Source of the DNA: Algoriphagus formosus
Lineage (GTDB): Bacteria; Bacteroidota; Bacteroidia; Cytophagales; Cyclobacteriaceae
Direction: 5' to 3'
Assembly: GCF_002807035.1 (NCBI RefSeq)
Contig: NZ_NIUC01000003.1
Location: 388,967-452,966 of the forward strand
DNA: 64,000 bases
Made by a program: the position numbers and the translations under genes. The notes beneath the pieces are model-generated. The model was not told where the DNA came from and ran no database searches. It worked only from the letters and a program-made list of their open reading frames with translations. Below, in pieces: positions 26,741-35,548 of the stretch (position 1 is the stretch's first letter; each line of letters begins with the position of its first letter).

Positions 26741-27196
26741 TTAAATGTCCTGCTTAGCTATCTTGGCATGCATTTCCAAAAGCATGGGAAGAGCGGCCGA
26801 ACCGTACCATTCTTTCAGTTCCATTTTTAAAACACCAGCCTGAACAGCCGGGTCGCTTTCGGAAAGCTTCTGCGCTTCTTCCAGACTATCCACATTGAAG
26901 AAAAATAAGGCTCTTAGGTCTTCATTTCCAAAGAAAGGGCCTGCCAGAACCATTTTTCCTTCTTCCGCCAACTTGGTGATATTGTCTAAATGTCCTCGCT
27001 GAAGTTCTGCCCGTTTCTCAGGGCTGTATTCCTGAACTCGCTCTCCCCGATACAAGAAAGCAATGACATATTTTTTCATGCCATAGTCATCTGCTCCGAG
27101 CTCTTGGGCAAGTTTCTCATCATATTGGCTGTTTTGAGCGAAAGCTCCAAAAGCAGTAGCCAGAATTAAGGCAAAGGCGAATAAAAGCATTTTCAT
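26741..27196 (-). CDS. Secreted YCII-like protein
   Basis: A 151-aa protein with an N-terminal signal peptide (LLFAFALILATAFGAFAQ) and a YCII/dimeric ferredoxin-like domain: KYVIAFLYRGERV, HLDNITKLAEEGKMVLAGPF and LEEAQKLSESDPAVQAGVL. YCII proteins are small enzymes or binding proteins of unclear substrate, and export is a Bacteroidota variation. It lies 12 bp after the DUF389 gene and probably shares its transcript. Confidence 0.8.
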   Translation of the reverse strand: MKMLLFAFALILATAFGAFAQNSQYDEKLAQELGADDYGMKKYVIAFLYRGERVQEYSPEKRAELQRGHLDNITKLAEEGKMVLAGPFFGNEDLRALFFFNVDSLEEAQKLSESDPAVQAGVLKMELKEWYGSAALPMLLEMHAKIAKQDI

Positions 27197-27208
27197 GGGA
27201 GAGTTGGG

Positions 27209-28585
27209 TTATTGGAGTATAAGTGCTACGGTATCTGATTTTGTACGGACTTTCAGCCAGGCTAGAAGTTTGTCGGTTTCTGCCTTAGTTGGCTTCCTTC
27301 CAAATTCCGCAAAAGCCATCAACAGGGTATCAGTTTTAGCAGAATCCAAATCACTCAATACGGTTCGGTTTAAGGTGAATTTACGCAAATTGGGATGATT
27401 AACTTTAGCCTCTTGAGCTATTTCTGGGCCCAAAGCTCGAATCTGACCATAGTTCGCGACCTCCTTTTCCAAAAGCGCGATCCGTTCATCCTTGTTTTTG
27501 ATGATTTCCTCATTTCGCTCATATAGATCTTTGAGGATATCAGAGCGAAGCAAATTCATATCGGTAGGGGAGTTGCCGCTCTGTTTGATGATTACCTCAG
27601 TGTTGTCAAGATTGTATTCACTCGCCTTCGCAGTGGTGATATCTAAGATTTCTTGATTGAGCTCTTCCCCGATTAGCATTACTTCGATGGTTCGAGTCTT
27701 TGTAGAAAAATCATATTCGGCATTGAGTACCTGAGTTCTTGGGAATTTCATCTCAACTTCCACAAAACGTCTAGCCTGCTCTTGCCAGATGGTGCGGACG
27801 ACGATACCATAGGCCAAGAAGACACTGGGAATCATGGTAAGCAAAGTGAAAACTGTGATGTAGGTCTGAACCCGCTTTTCTTTTTTCTCGTCAAGAAACT
27901 CCTTTTTCGGATATCGCATAAAGCGAACAATCAGATAGGTGGAAAGACTGATGAATACCGAGTTGATAAAAAAGAGGTAAAAGGCTCCGAAGAAGTAGTA
28001 AAAATTCATGGTGGCCAACCCGTAGCCTGCGGTACAGAGTGGGGGCATGAGAGCGGTGGCAATGGCAACTCCGGGAATGGCATTGCTCTTCTCTTTTCGG
28101 GAGCCTGCGATGATTCCGGCGAGCCCGCCAAAGAGTGCAATCAGCACATCCCAAATGGTGGGTTCTGTACGTGCCAAAAGTTCGGATTGGGCAGTATCTA
28201 GCGGAGTGAAAAGAAAGTAAATGGTAGAGGTCAAAATGGAGATAAAAACAGCTACCCCTAAGTTGCGGAGAGAGCGCTTCAATAGCTCGAAATCATTGAT
28301 GCCTGCAGCCATCCCGATACCCATGATTGGACCCATCAAAGGGGAGATTAGCATGGCGCCAATAACCACCGCAGTGGAGTTGACATTGAGACCTACGGAA
28401 GCCACAAAAATAGCGAAGATCAGGATCCATAAATTAGCTCCTTTAAACTCTACGTTTTTACGGATATACTCGATTGTTTCCAGCTCGTCTTCCTTACCTT
28501 CCTGCAGGTCAAATCGATTTCTGAGATAGATCAAAAAGCGGATGAGTTGGTTTCTTCTTTTAGGCTTCGGCGCTACTTGCTCCAT
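27209..28585 (-). CDS. DUF389 (TIGR00341) membrane protein
   Basis: About 458 aa from the ATG at 28585. The DUF389 core is evident: GANLWILIFAIFVASVGLNVNSTAVVIGAMLISPLMGPIMG, and GIIAGSRKEKSNAIPGVAIATALMPPLCTAGYGLA. Around six membrane helices are followed by a soluble C-terminal region with a charged helix (NEEIIKNKDERIALLEKEV). The function is unproven, though transport is suspected. It is followed by the YCII gene. Confidence 0.88.
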   Translation of the reverse strand: MEQVAPKPKRRNQLIRFLIYLRNRFDLQEGKEDELETIEYIRKNVEFKGANLWILIFAIFVASVGLNVNSTAVVIGAMLISPLMGPIMGIGMAAGINDFELLKRSLRNLGVAVFISILTSTIYFLFTPLDTAQSELLARTEPTIWDVLIALFGGLAGIIAGSRKEKSNAIPGVAIATALMPPLCTAGYGLATMNFYYFFGAFYLFFINSVFISLSTYLIVRFMRYPKKEFLDEKKEKRVQTYITVFTLLTMIPSVFLAYGIVVRTIWQEQARRFVEVEMKFPRTQVLNAEYDFSTKTRTIEVMLIGEELNQEILDITTAKASEYNLDNTEVIIKQSGNSPTDMNLLRSDILKDLYERNEEIIKNKDERIALLEKEVANYGQIRALGPEIAQEAKVNHPNLRKFTLNRTVLSDLDSAKTDTLLMAFAEFGRKPTKAETDKLLAWLKVRTKSDTVALILQ

Positions 28586-28957
28586 GTAGTTCAATTTAAA
28601 TTCGAGCACAAAATACGGTTTATAGGAGAAATCTATCAGGATATTTTTTATTCGAATTTTGGCCTGATCCTTGACATGGATGTAATTAGTTTCATCCAGT
28701 TCGGATAAGTTTTTTGAGAATTACTTCATTTTTTCACTTCAATTATCACTTTTGTTTAGAAATCTTAAATAATTGAATTTAAATATTTTAAAATACTTTT
28801 AGGCTATTCAAAATTAAATGAGGCTAAAAAATTTAGATAAATCTAAAAATGAAAAATTATGTTGATTTCTCTTTTTCCTTAAAAAATTCAGAATAATTTT
28901 GTCCCTACTCAGTTCGGATCTGCGGATCTTCTCTTTTTTAATAAAATATCACAAAGA
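28586..28957. other. AT-rich intergenic gap upstream of the receiver gene
   Basis: About 370 bp between divergent genes, very AT-rich from 28730 to 28880 (TTAAATATTTTAAAATAC and similar). No gene, repeat or clear promoter box was found. Promoters for both neighbours must lie here. Confidence 0.4.
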
Positions 28958-29320
28958 ATGCCCAAGCTTATTTTGATAGATGATGATCGAATTCAGCATT
29001 TACTTTTTAAAAAACAGCTAATGATGTACGCTCCTTCTTGGGAGTTTAACGCTTTCCTCGCCCCTACTGAAGCAATGACCTGGCTGCAAAATAATGAAGT
29101 AGATTTGATCATTTCAGATCTCAATTTGGAGGAGGAAACAGGCTGGGAAATCTTATCTAAAATCGCAAAACTTTCTCAGGCACCAATTGTGTTTTTGACT
29201 GGACATGCCACCTCTGAAGATCGATTAAAAACAGCAGATTTTCCTCAGGTAAAAGGCCTTTTCGAAAAGCCACTTTCGGAGGAAAAATGGCAGGAAATTT
29301 TGTCTATGATTGGAGGTTGA
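28958..29320 (+). CDS. Single-domain response regulator
   Basis: A 120-aa CheY-like receiver. LILIDDDRIQ provides the acidic pocket, LIISDLNLEEETGWEIL the phospho-acceptor aspartate, PIVFLTGHAT the switch threonine region, and LFEKPLSEE the conserved lysine. There is no output domain, so it must act by protein contact. No histidine kinase lies next to it. Confidence 0.9.
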   Translation: MPKLILIDDDRIQHLLFKKQLMMYAPSWEFNAFLAPTEAMTWLQNNEVDLIISDLNLEEETGWEILSKIAKLSQAPIVFLTGHATSEDRLKTADFPQVKGLFEKPLSEEKWQEILSMIGG

Positions 29321-29696
29321 TTTAAAAAAGGATTTTATCCTTTTCACCCTATTTTTTTCATCCAAAACTCACCTTTAATTCTTGTCCAATATCCATCCTT
29401 TTTGAGTAGTGTTTTGCTTTCCTTCCTATCCCAAAAACCATCCTCGAATTAGTGATTTTATTGGCCGATAGAAAGACCATCAAAGCCCTCTTTAATCTTT
29501 GAAATTTGAAATCAGTTTGGGCTTTACTGATAATGGTTCTAGAAACTTTCACCTCAGCAATCAATTTCTGAATTCATTGACAATGGATTTTTCTTCGATG
29601 TTAATTATTGTCAAGTCTATTCGCCCTTCATAAAAAACCAAACATTCTTACGCCCCTTGGTTAGATTTTTGTTTTCTTTGCACTACTCCTAGCGGG
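29321..29696. other. Intergenic gap, no supported gene
   Basis: A weak hairpin AAAAGGATTTTATCCTTTT at 29326-29344 could end the receiver transcript. A 68-codon minus-strand frame at 29358-29564 lacks any recognisable feature and was not accepted. The right end leads into the mlaE promoter. Confidence 0.4.
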
Positions 29697-29704
29697 TATT
29701 TTTG
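29677..29704 (+). promoter_or_regulatory. Promoter of the mla-like operon
   Basis: A -7 box TATTTTTG (29697-29704) matches TAnnTTTG, with TTTG at 29677-29680 sixteen bases upstream as a possible -33 element. The mlaE start codon is 26 bp downstream. Confidence 0.55.
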
Positions 29705-29729
29705 TAAAAACTTATAGATTAAGCTTCCT

Positions 29730-30527
29730 ATGGCTGGAGAAGCAAGCGACCGAAAACCATTTATTTCAAAAAAGATTGACAAGTTTTTCAAGGGTCTAGC
29801 AGATGCCTGGAACTTTGTCAAGCGTTTTTGGCAAGAGGTTTTCCTTCCTCCGTACGAATTCAAAGAGGTTATTCATCAGTGTTATCGCATTGGAGTGGAG
29901 TCTCTTCCATTGATTTCCCTGACAGGTTTCATTGTGGGGATTGTATTTACCAATCAGTCTCGACCCTCTCTTTCAGAGTTTGGGGCGACTTCTTGGTTAC
30001 CATCTTTGATTTCTATTGCAGTGGTGCGTGCCATGGGTCCATTGGTAACCGCTTTGATTGCTGCGGGTAAGGTGGGATCCAGCATCGGAGCGGAAATCGG
30101 CTCTATGAAAGTGACGGAGCAGATTGATGCGATGGAAGTTTCGGCGACCAATCCATTCAAGTTTCTGGTAGTTACCAGAGTTATAGCAACTACCTTCATG
30201 ATCCCGATTTTGGTGATGTATACTGATTTTGTGGCCTTGATTGGTTCCTTTCTCAATGTAAACGCCAATGAACTGGTGAGTTTATCCACCTTTTTCGTGC
30301 AGGTCTTCGAATCTGTTTCCTTTCTTGATATCTGGTCTTCTGTACTGAAATCACTCCTTTTCGGCTTCACAATTGGTATTGTCGGCTGCTACAAGGGGTA
30401 TAATTCATCCAAAGGTACCGAAGGAGTAGGGCGTGCAGCCAACTCAGCGGTGGTAATTTCCATGTTCTTGATCTTTATTGAAGAGTTGCTTGCTCTTCAG
30501 ATTGTAAACGCAATAAGGGGAATGTAG
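29730..30527 (+). CDS. mlaE: MlaE-type ABC transporter permease
   Basis: A 265-aa inner-membrane permease of the MCE/Mla lipid transport family. YRIGVESLPLISLTGFIVGIVF, RAMGPLVTALIAAGKVGSSIGAEIGSMKVTEQIDAMEV and the C-terminal RAANSAVVISMFLIF are classic MlaE features. It is the first gene of a three-gene operon (2-bp gap, then 4-bp overlap) whose products move phospholipids between the two membranes. Confidence 0.94.
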   Translation: MAGEASDRKPFISKKIDKFFKGLADAWNFVKRFWQEVFLPPYEFKEVIHQCYRIGVESLPLISLTGFIVGIVFTNQSRPSLSEFGATSWLPSLISIAVVRAMGPLVTALIAAGKVGSSIGAEIGSMKVTEQIDAMEVSATNPFKFLVVTRVIATTFMIPILVMYTDFVALIGSFLNVNANELVSLSTFFVQVFESVSFLDIWSSVLKSLLFGFTIGIVGCYKGYNSSKGTEGVGRAANSAVVISMFLIFIEELLALQIVNAIRGM

Positions 30528-30529
30528 GC

Positions 30530-31282
30530 ATGTCAGAAAGAGTAGTACATATCCGCAATTTGCATAAAAGCTTTGGTGACCTGGATGTCCTCAAAGGCGT
30601 TGACCTGGATCTTTTCCGGGAGGAAAATGTGGTTGTATTAGGTAGATCTGGTACGGGTAAATCCGTTTTGATCAAAATCATGGTCGGTTTGCTGCGGCAA
30701 GACGAAGGGATCATGGAAGTGCTAGGCAGGGAAGTCTCTACCTTGAGCACCAAAGATCTGAATTCATTAAGGCTAAAAATTGGATTCTCTTTCCAAAACT
30801 CAGCCTTGTATGATTCCATGACTGTGCGAGAGAATATGGAGTTTCCATTGGTCAGAAATATCAAGAATCTCACGAAGAAGGAAATTACCTACCGTATCGA
30901 GGAACTCCTGGATGCTGTAGGACTTCCGCAGACTATCAATCAGATGCCATCTGAGCTCTCTGGAGGACAGAAGAAGCGAATCGGTGTTGCCCGTACGCTT
31001 ATTCTTAATCCTGAAATCATGCTTTATGATGAGCCGACAGCTGGTTTGGATCCGATCACCTGTGTGGAAATCAACAACCTTATCAATGAGGTAAGAGAGA
31101 GATACAAAACCACATCCATTGTGATCACGCATGATTTGACCTGTGCAAAAATGACTGGGGATCGAATGGCGGTATTGCTTGACGGACAGTTTAAGGCGAT
31201 GGGAACTTTTGATGAAGTATTCCCACGTGCGACTGACCAGCGTATTAAATCATTTTACGATTATAATTTTACAGAAACATGA
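30530..31282 (+). CDS. mlaF: MlaF-type ABC transporter ATP-binding protein
   Basis: A 250-aa ATPase. Walker A LGRSGTGKSVL, Q-loop FSFQNSALYDSMTV, signature LSGGQKKRIGVARTL and Walker B IMLYDEPTAGLDP followed by HD are all intact. SALYDSMTVRENMEFPL is typical of MlaF. The stop overlaps the MCE gene start by 4 bp, so subunits are produced together. Confidence 0.95.
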   Translation: MSERVVHIRNLHKSFGDLDVLKGVDLDLFREENVVVLGRSGTGKSVLIKIMVGLLRQDEGIMEVLGREVSTLSTKDLNSLRLKIGFSFQNSALYDSMTVRENMEFPLVRNIKNLTKKEITYRIEELLDAVGLPQTINQMPSELSGGQKKRIGVARTLILNPEIMLYDEPTAGLDPITCVEINNLINEVRERYKTTSIVITHDLTCAKMTGDRMAVLLDGQFKAMGTFDEVFPRATDQRIKSFYDYNFTET

Positions 31283-32262
31283 GAGGCGAAAATAAACGCT
31301 CCGTAATCGTCGGAATCTTTGTTTTTCTGGGTATCGCCATTTTGGTAACTGGCGTATTGACCTTAGGAGGTCAGCAGAAAAAGTTTGTCAAATCGATCGG
31401 CCTCAAGGCTGTATTTGACGATATCGGAGGACTTCAGACAGGAAATAACATCTGGTTTTCAGGGGTGAAAATCGGAACCGTTCGCAAAATCAATTTCTAC
31501 GGGGACTCCCAAGTGGAAATCGAGATGAATGTGGAAGAGGCCGTAGCGGAGTTCATTCGCAAAGACTCCAAAGCCACGATCAGTTCGGATGGATTGATTG
31601 GTAATAAGATTATTGTCATCTATGGAGGTACGACCCTTGCTCCACCCGTCGAGGATGGAGACAGACTGGAGGCAGTTATGCCGCTAGATACCGATAAGAT
31701 GATGGAGACCCTGCAGGAAAACAATCAAAACTTGGTAGAGATCACAAATGACCTTAAACTCTTAACTGGGAAATTGGCCCAAGGAGAGGGGATTGTAGGC
31801 GCTGTGATGACTGATAGTACTTTAGCTGAGAATTTCCGTTCTATTCTGACCAATCTGGATCGGGCTAGCCGAACCAGCAATCAGATGCTCGCAGGATTAA
31901 ACGATTTTACTTCTAAGATCAACCAAGAGGGAAATCTTTTCAACGATCTAGCCACAGATCAGCAGATAGCCAAAGATCTTCGTGCTACGCTTGAAAGCTT
32001 CAAGACATCAGCGGAAAATACGGAGGTTTTGACGCAGAAATTGACTGAAATCTCTGAGAAGCTAAATGATAAGGATAATACATTAGGACTATTGCTTAAT
32101 GATCCTGAGTTTGCTCAGACCTTAAAAAATACGCTGGAAAACACAGATTCCGCTACTTACAACCTAAATAGAGGAATGGAGGCATTGGAATATACCTGGC
32201 CTTTCAGAAAGGGATTCAAGCGAAAAGCCAAAGCAGAAGCTAAGGAAGCAGAAGGCAATTGA
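31279..32262 (+). CDS. mlaD: MlaD-type MCE lipid-binding protein
   Basis: A 327-aa protein with an N-terminal membrane anchor (SVIVGIFVFLGIAILVTGVLTLG) and one MCE domain (VFDDIGGLQTGNNIWFSGVKIGTV ... ISSDGLIGNKIIVIYGG). A long helical C-terminal region follows, rich in leucine, asparagine and threonine, longer than E. coli MlaD and common in Bacteroidota. It forms the periplasmic lipid ring of the transporter. Confidence 0.93.
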   Translation: MRGENKRSVIVGIFVFLGIAILVTGVLTLGGQQKKFVKSIGLKAVFDDIGGLQTGNNIWFSGVKIGTVRKINFYGDSQVEIEMNVEEAVAEFIRKDSKATISSDGLIGNKIIVIYGGTTLAPPVEDGDRLEAVMPLDTDKMMETLQENNQNLVEITNDLKLLTGKLAQGEGIVGAVMTDSTLAENFRSILTNLDRASRTSNQMLAGLNDFTSKINQEGNLFNDLATDQQIAKDLRATLESFKTSAENTEVLTQKLTEISEKLNDKDNTLGLLLNDPEFAQTLKNTLENTDSATYNLNRGMEALEYTWPFRKGFKRKAKAEAKEAEGN

Positions 32263-32279
32263 TAAGCTAAAAAGGTATT

Positions 32280-33326
32280 TTAAGAGTTTCGCCCGTTGGA
32301 TATTTTCTGACGGGCTTCTTTTTTTTCATCCCCATTTGCCGAAAGGACCTCAGTTGTATTTTCGCTGGTAAGTACGGCTTTTAGCTTAATGGGAAAATGA
32401 TCAGACCCTATCCCTGGAAGTACTTCCAATGCAGCTAAGCCAAAGTGCTTACTCAGGAATACATGATCTAGAGGCCAGCGTAAAAACGGGATTTTCGCGT
32501 GGAAAGTATTGAAGGTTCCTCTTCCTCGTCTAGGGTCGGCCATTTCGGAGATTTTGAGAAATAATTCAGTCGTATAGCTCCATGCCACATCATTCAAATC
32601 CCCAATCACAAAGGATGGCTTTGGATTATTTTTGGATTTTTTGCCTACAATCAGAATTTCAGCGTCCCGCTCAGTGCTTTCGTCATTTTCACCCGGGACA
32701 GGAGGTGTAGGGTGAATGGCATACAGGGTAATTAGTTTCCCATTTTTGAGCTCCAAATCCAGTTCTAAGGATGGAATATCAGGATCTACCAGATAGTGAA
32801 TTTCTTTTCTTGCAATGGCTAGCTTACTGTAGAAAAGTAAGCCATAGGTGTTTTCCTTCGGGATTTTGATTGAATAATCGTAAATCTGATCTAGCTTTTC
32901 TAGAGAATCGGCCCAGTTTTGATTTGTCTCCACCAAAAAAACAATATCAGGATCTTGTTTTTGAACAAGGTTCAAAACTTTATGGTATTGATTATTGTCT
33001 TGATACACATTGGCAACTAGGACGTGTAAACCGCTATTTTCATCAAATTCTACAGATTCTATCATCTTTTTGCCAAAAAGTGTAAATGGCCATACTTGAT
33101 AGGTCAGGTAGGCTGCAGAGATTATCAGAGCCCCTATCCAAAGCCATATTTCAGAAGACAGCTCTTTGCTCAAGGCAATCCATAGGGTGATGAGGAGTAG
33201 ATGTAAAACCAACTTTTGAAGCCTTGGGTAATCAAAGACACGTATCCACCATTTTACAGACTTGAGTAGCGGCAAAAAAGTAAGGAAGATGATAAGCAAA
33301 CTAAAAATTTTAAGGAGAAGGCTCAT
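32280..33326 (-). CDS. Endonuclease/exonuclease/phosphatase family membrane protein
   Basis: A 348-aa protein. Three N-terminal membrane helices (LLKIFSLLIIFLTFLPLL, LVLHLLLITLWIAL, IWLWIGALIISAAYLTY) precede an EEP domain with VANVYQDNNQYHKVL, PDIVFLVETN, IHPTPP, VIGDLNDVAWSY and GSDHFPI. The EEP metal and histidine residues look intact. This layout is frequent in Bacteroidota, with unknown substrate, probably facing the periplasm. Its last codons overlap the terminator of the mla operon. Confidence 0.85.
   Translation of the reverse strand: MSLLLKIFSLLIIFLTFLPLLKSVKWWIRVFDYPRLQKLVLHLLLITLWIALSKELSSEIWLWIGALIISAAYLTYQVWPFTLFGKKMIESVEFDENSGLHVLVANVYQDNNQYHKVLNLVQKQDPDIVFLVETNQNWADSLEKLDQIYDYSIKIPKENTYGLLFYSKLAIARKEIHYLVDPDIPSLELDLELKNGKLITLYAIHPTPPVPGENDESTERDAEILIVGKKSKNNPKPSFVIGDLNDVAWSYTTELFLKISEMADPRRGRGTFNTFHAKIPFLRWPLDHVFLSKHFGLAALEVLPGIGSDHFPIKLKAVLTSENTTEVLSANGDEKKEARQKISNGRNS
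32291..32327 (+). terminator. Terminator of the mla-like operon
   Basis: GCCCGT (32291-32296), a 13-nt loop, ACGGGC (32310-32315), then a T-rich run. It lies within the 3' coding end of the opposing EEP gene, so that sequence serves two purposes. Confidence 0.75.
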
Positions 33327-33419
33327 TATAGATTATCGAATCATTCTGGTGAAATAGTGTTTTTTAAATTAGAATTTAAGTCTATTCCTATTTTTACTTC
33401 ATTCCAAAAGGATATCTCT

Positions 33420-33427
33420 TATTTTTG
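33420..33427 (+). promoter_or_regulatory. pgi -7 promoter box
   Basis: TATTTTTG matches TAnnTTTG and lies 22 bp before the ATG at 33449. It covers the upstream TTG at 33425, which argues that the TTG is not the start codon. Confidence 0.55.
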
Positions 33428-33448
33428 TCACTCGCTATCAAACCTATC

Positions 33449-35095
33449 ATGAGACAGATTAACCCAACTCAAACCGACGCTTGGAAAAGACTTAAAGACT
33501 TATCCGAAAAATATAAAAATCTTTCCATTTCAGAGCTTTTTCAGGAACCTGAAAGGTTTGAACGATTTAGTATTTCTCTAGAAGACACCCTTGTTGATTA
33601 CTCTAAAAATCGACTGAATAAGGAGATTTTTGATACGCTTTTAGACTTGGCTCGGGAGTGTGAATTACACAAGGCGATTGAGTCCATGTTTACCGGTGAG
33701 GCCATCAATGGTACCGAAGGCCGGGCTGTACTCCACACAGCCCTTAGAAATCAAAAAGGTAATCCAGTCTATGTTGACGGAGAAGATGTGATGCCGGAAA
33801 TCAACCGTGTCTTGGAAAAGATGAAAGTCTTTTCCACTAAAATCCAAAAAGGAGAGTGGTTGGGCTATACCGGAAAAACTATCAAAAGTTTGGTAAATAT
33901 CGGAATCGGTGGCTCAGACCTTGGTCCTGTCATGGTGACGGAGGCTTTGAAGCCCTACCAATCCGAAAACATCGAAATCTTTTTCGTTTCCAATGTTGAT
34001 GGTACTCATATCGCAGAGACGCTTCGAAAAGTAGATCCTGAGACTACCCTCTTTTTCATCGCTTCAAAGACCTTTACCACACAGGAGACCATGACCAATG
34101 CTCATACTGCAAGGAATTGGTTTCTGGATCATGCTAAAGATGAGAAAGCCGTAGCAAAGCATTTTGTGGCTCTTTCTACCAATCAAAAAGGCGTTGAGGC
34201 CTTTGGAATTGATCCTGAAAACATGTTTGAGTTTTGGGATTGGGTAGGAGGTAGGTACTCACTTTGGTCCGCCATTGGTTTGCCGATTGCCTGTGCGATA
34301 GGCTTTGACAACTTTGAAAAGCTTCTAGCCGGGGCCCATAGCATGGATGAGCATTTCCGTCACTCCATGTTTGATCGAAATATTCCGGTGATTTTGGCGA
34401 TGATTGGGATTTGGAATACAAATTTCCTTGGGGCCACTTCGGAAGCGATTTTGCCTTATGATCAGTATTTACATCGTTTTGCCGCCTATTTCCAGCAAGG
34501 AAACATGGAGAGCAATGGCAAATATGTCTCAAGAGATGGAGAGCGCGTATCCTATTCCACAGGGCCTATCATTTGGGGAGAGCCTGGGACCAATGGTCAG
34601 CATGCTTTCTATCAGCTCATTCATCAGGGTACGCACCTGATTCCTTGTGATTTTATTGCCCCTGCGATTTCACACAATCCGATCGGTGATCATCATGTGA
34701 AGCTCCTTTCCAACTTTTTTGCACAAACTGAGGCATTGATGAATGGAAAGTCATTGGAGCAAGTCCGGTCAGAAATGAATAAAGCTGGCAAATCAGTGGA
34801 GGAAATTGACAGGGTGGCAACACATCGGGTTTTCGAAGGAAATAGACCTACCAATTCGATCTTGGTCAAGAAAATCACGCCCTATAATCTAGGAATGCTC
34901 ATTGCCATCTATGAGCATAAGATTTTCGTTCAGGGTGTCATTTGGAATATCTTCAGTTTTGATCAGTGGGGGGTAGAGCTAGGAAAAGTTTTGGCCAGTA
35001 GCATTTTGCCGGAATTACAATCTGATGCAGAAGTCAGCTCACATGACGGTTCGACAAATGGACTAATCAATGCCTACAAAAAAATGAGATCTTAA
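33449..35095 (+). CDS. pgi: Glucose-6-phosphate isomerase
   Basis: A 548-aa glycolytic enzyme interconverting glucose-6-phosphate and fructose-6-phosphate. [42 protein letters not shown], the PROSITE-like [38 protein letters not shown] and [23 protein letters not shown] are present. Length is standard for the long form. It is monocistronic, with a TAnnTTTG box 22 bp before the ATG. Confidence 0.97.
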   Translation: MRQINPTQTDAWKRLKDLSEKYKNLSISELFQEPERFERFSISLEDTLVDYSKNRLNKEIFDTLLDLARECELHKAIESMFTGEAINGTEGRAVLHTALRNQKGNPVYVDGEDVMPEINRVLEKMKVFSTKIQKGEWLGYTGKTIKSLVNIGIGGSDLGPVMVTEALKPYQSENIEIFFVSNVDGTHIAETLRKVDPETTLFFIASKTFTTQETMTNAHTARNWFLDHAKDEKAVAKHFVALSTNQKGVEAFGIDPENMFEFWDWVGGRYSLWSAIGLPIACAIGFDNFEKLLAGAHSMDEHFRHSMFDRNIPVILAMIGIWNTNFLGATSEAILPYDQYLHRFAAYFQQGNMESNGKYVSRDGERVSYSTGPIIWGEPGTNGQHAFYQLIHQGTHLIPCDFIAPAISHNPIGDHHVKLLSNFFAQTEALMNGKSLEQVRSEMNKAGKSVEEIDRVATHRVFEGNRPTNSILVKKITPYNLGMLIAIYEHKIFVQGVIWNIFSFDQWGVELGKVLASSILPELQSDAEVSSHDGSTNGLINAYKKMRS

Positions 35096-35098
35096 ATT

Positions 35099-35548
35099 TT
35101 ACTTTAAGATCTTCAGTCCAATAGCCTCTATTCCTTTGAGTTCTGCTTCACGCATGTATTGAAGCAGAATGACTTGATTTGTCCCTGACTGGATTTTGAA
35201 AGGAAGGGTGTCATAAAGGGTATAAGTACTGCCAAAGCCTTCACCCATTGGTTCTCCATCTATGTCAAATAGCGTTAGATTGATCAATTGATTCTCCAAA
35301 GTCTGTAAGGAAGAGTCTTGAGTGATCAATCTAACGTAAATATTGGCGTAGGGATAATCCTCCTTAAACCTGATTCCGATCAGATTTGGCCCAAAGCTCT
35401 CAGGCAACTCACCAATTTCAAAAATCAAACTGTCCTGTGCAGACCATCCTTGGCTGGGTAGCTTTTGAAAATCCTCATAGACCCTCTCATCCACGCAAGA
35501 TGTAAAAGCCAAAAGAAGAATCAGCCCAGCAATGATGCGTTTACTCAT
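35099..35548 (-). CDS. gldH: Gliding motility lipoprotein GldH
   Basis: A 149-aa lipoprotein. The ATG at 35548 yields MSKRIIAGLILLLAFTSCVDERVYEDF, a lipobox ending in SC, followed by the GldH-type body (FRFK-like GIRFKEDYPYANIYV, GEPMGEGFGSTYTLYDT). It acts in the gliding/type IX secretion machinery of Bacteroidota. Its start overlaps the ricT stop by 8 bp, and the ricT-gldH order is a common one. Longer upstream frames overlap ricT and are not real. Confidence 0.9.
   Translation of the reverse strand: MSKRIIAGLILLLAFTSCVDERVYEDFQKLPSQGWSAQDSLIFEIGELPESFGPNLIGIRFKEDYPYANIYVRLITQDSSLQTLENQLINLTLFDIDGEPMGEGFGSTYTLYDTLPFKIQSGTNQVILLQYMREAELKGIEAIGLKILK

Noticed and set aside
29358..29564. 68-codon minus-strand frame between the receiver gene and mlaE
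   Set aside because: No family likeness, no promoter box or ribosome site, and an unusual composition. Better treated as intergenic.
33425..33448. TTG as an earlier start of pgi
   Set aside because: The TTG lies inside a TATTTTTG promoter box. The ATG at 33449 fits the family start better.
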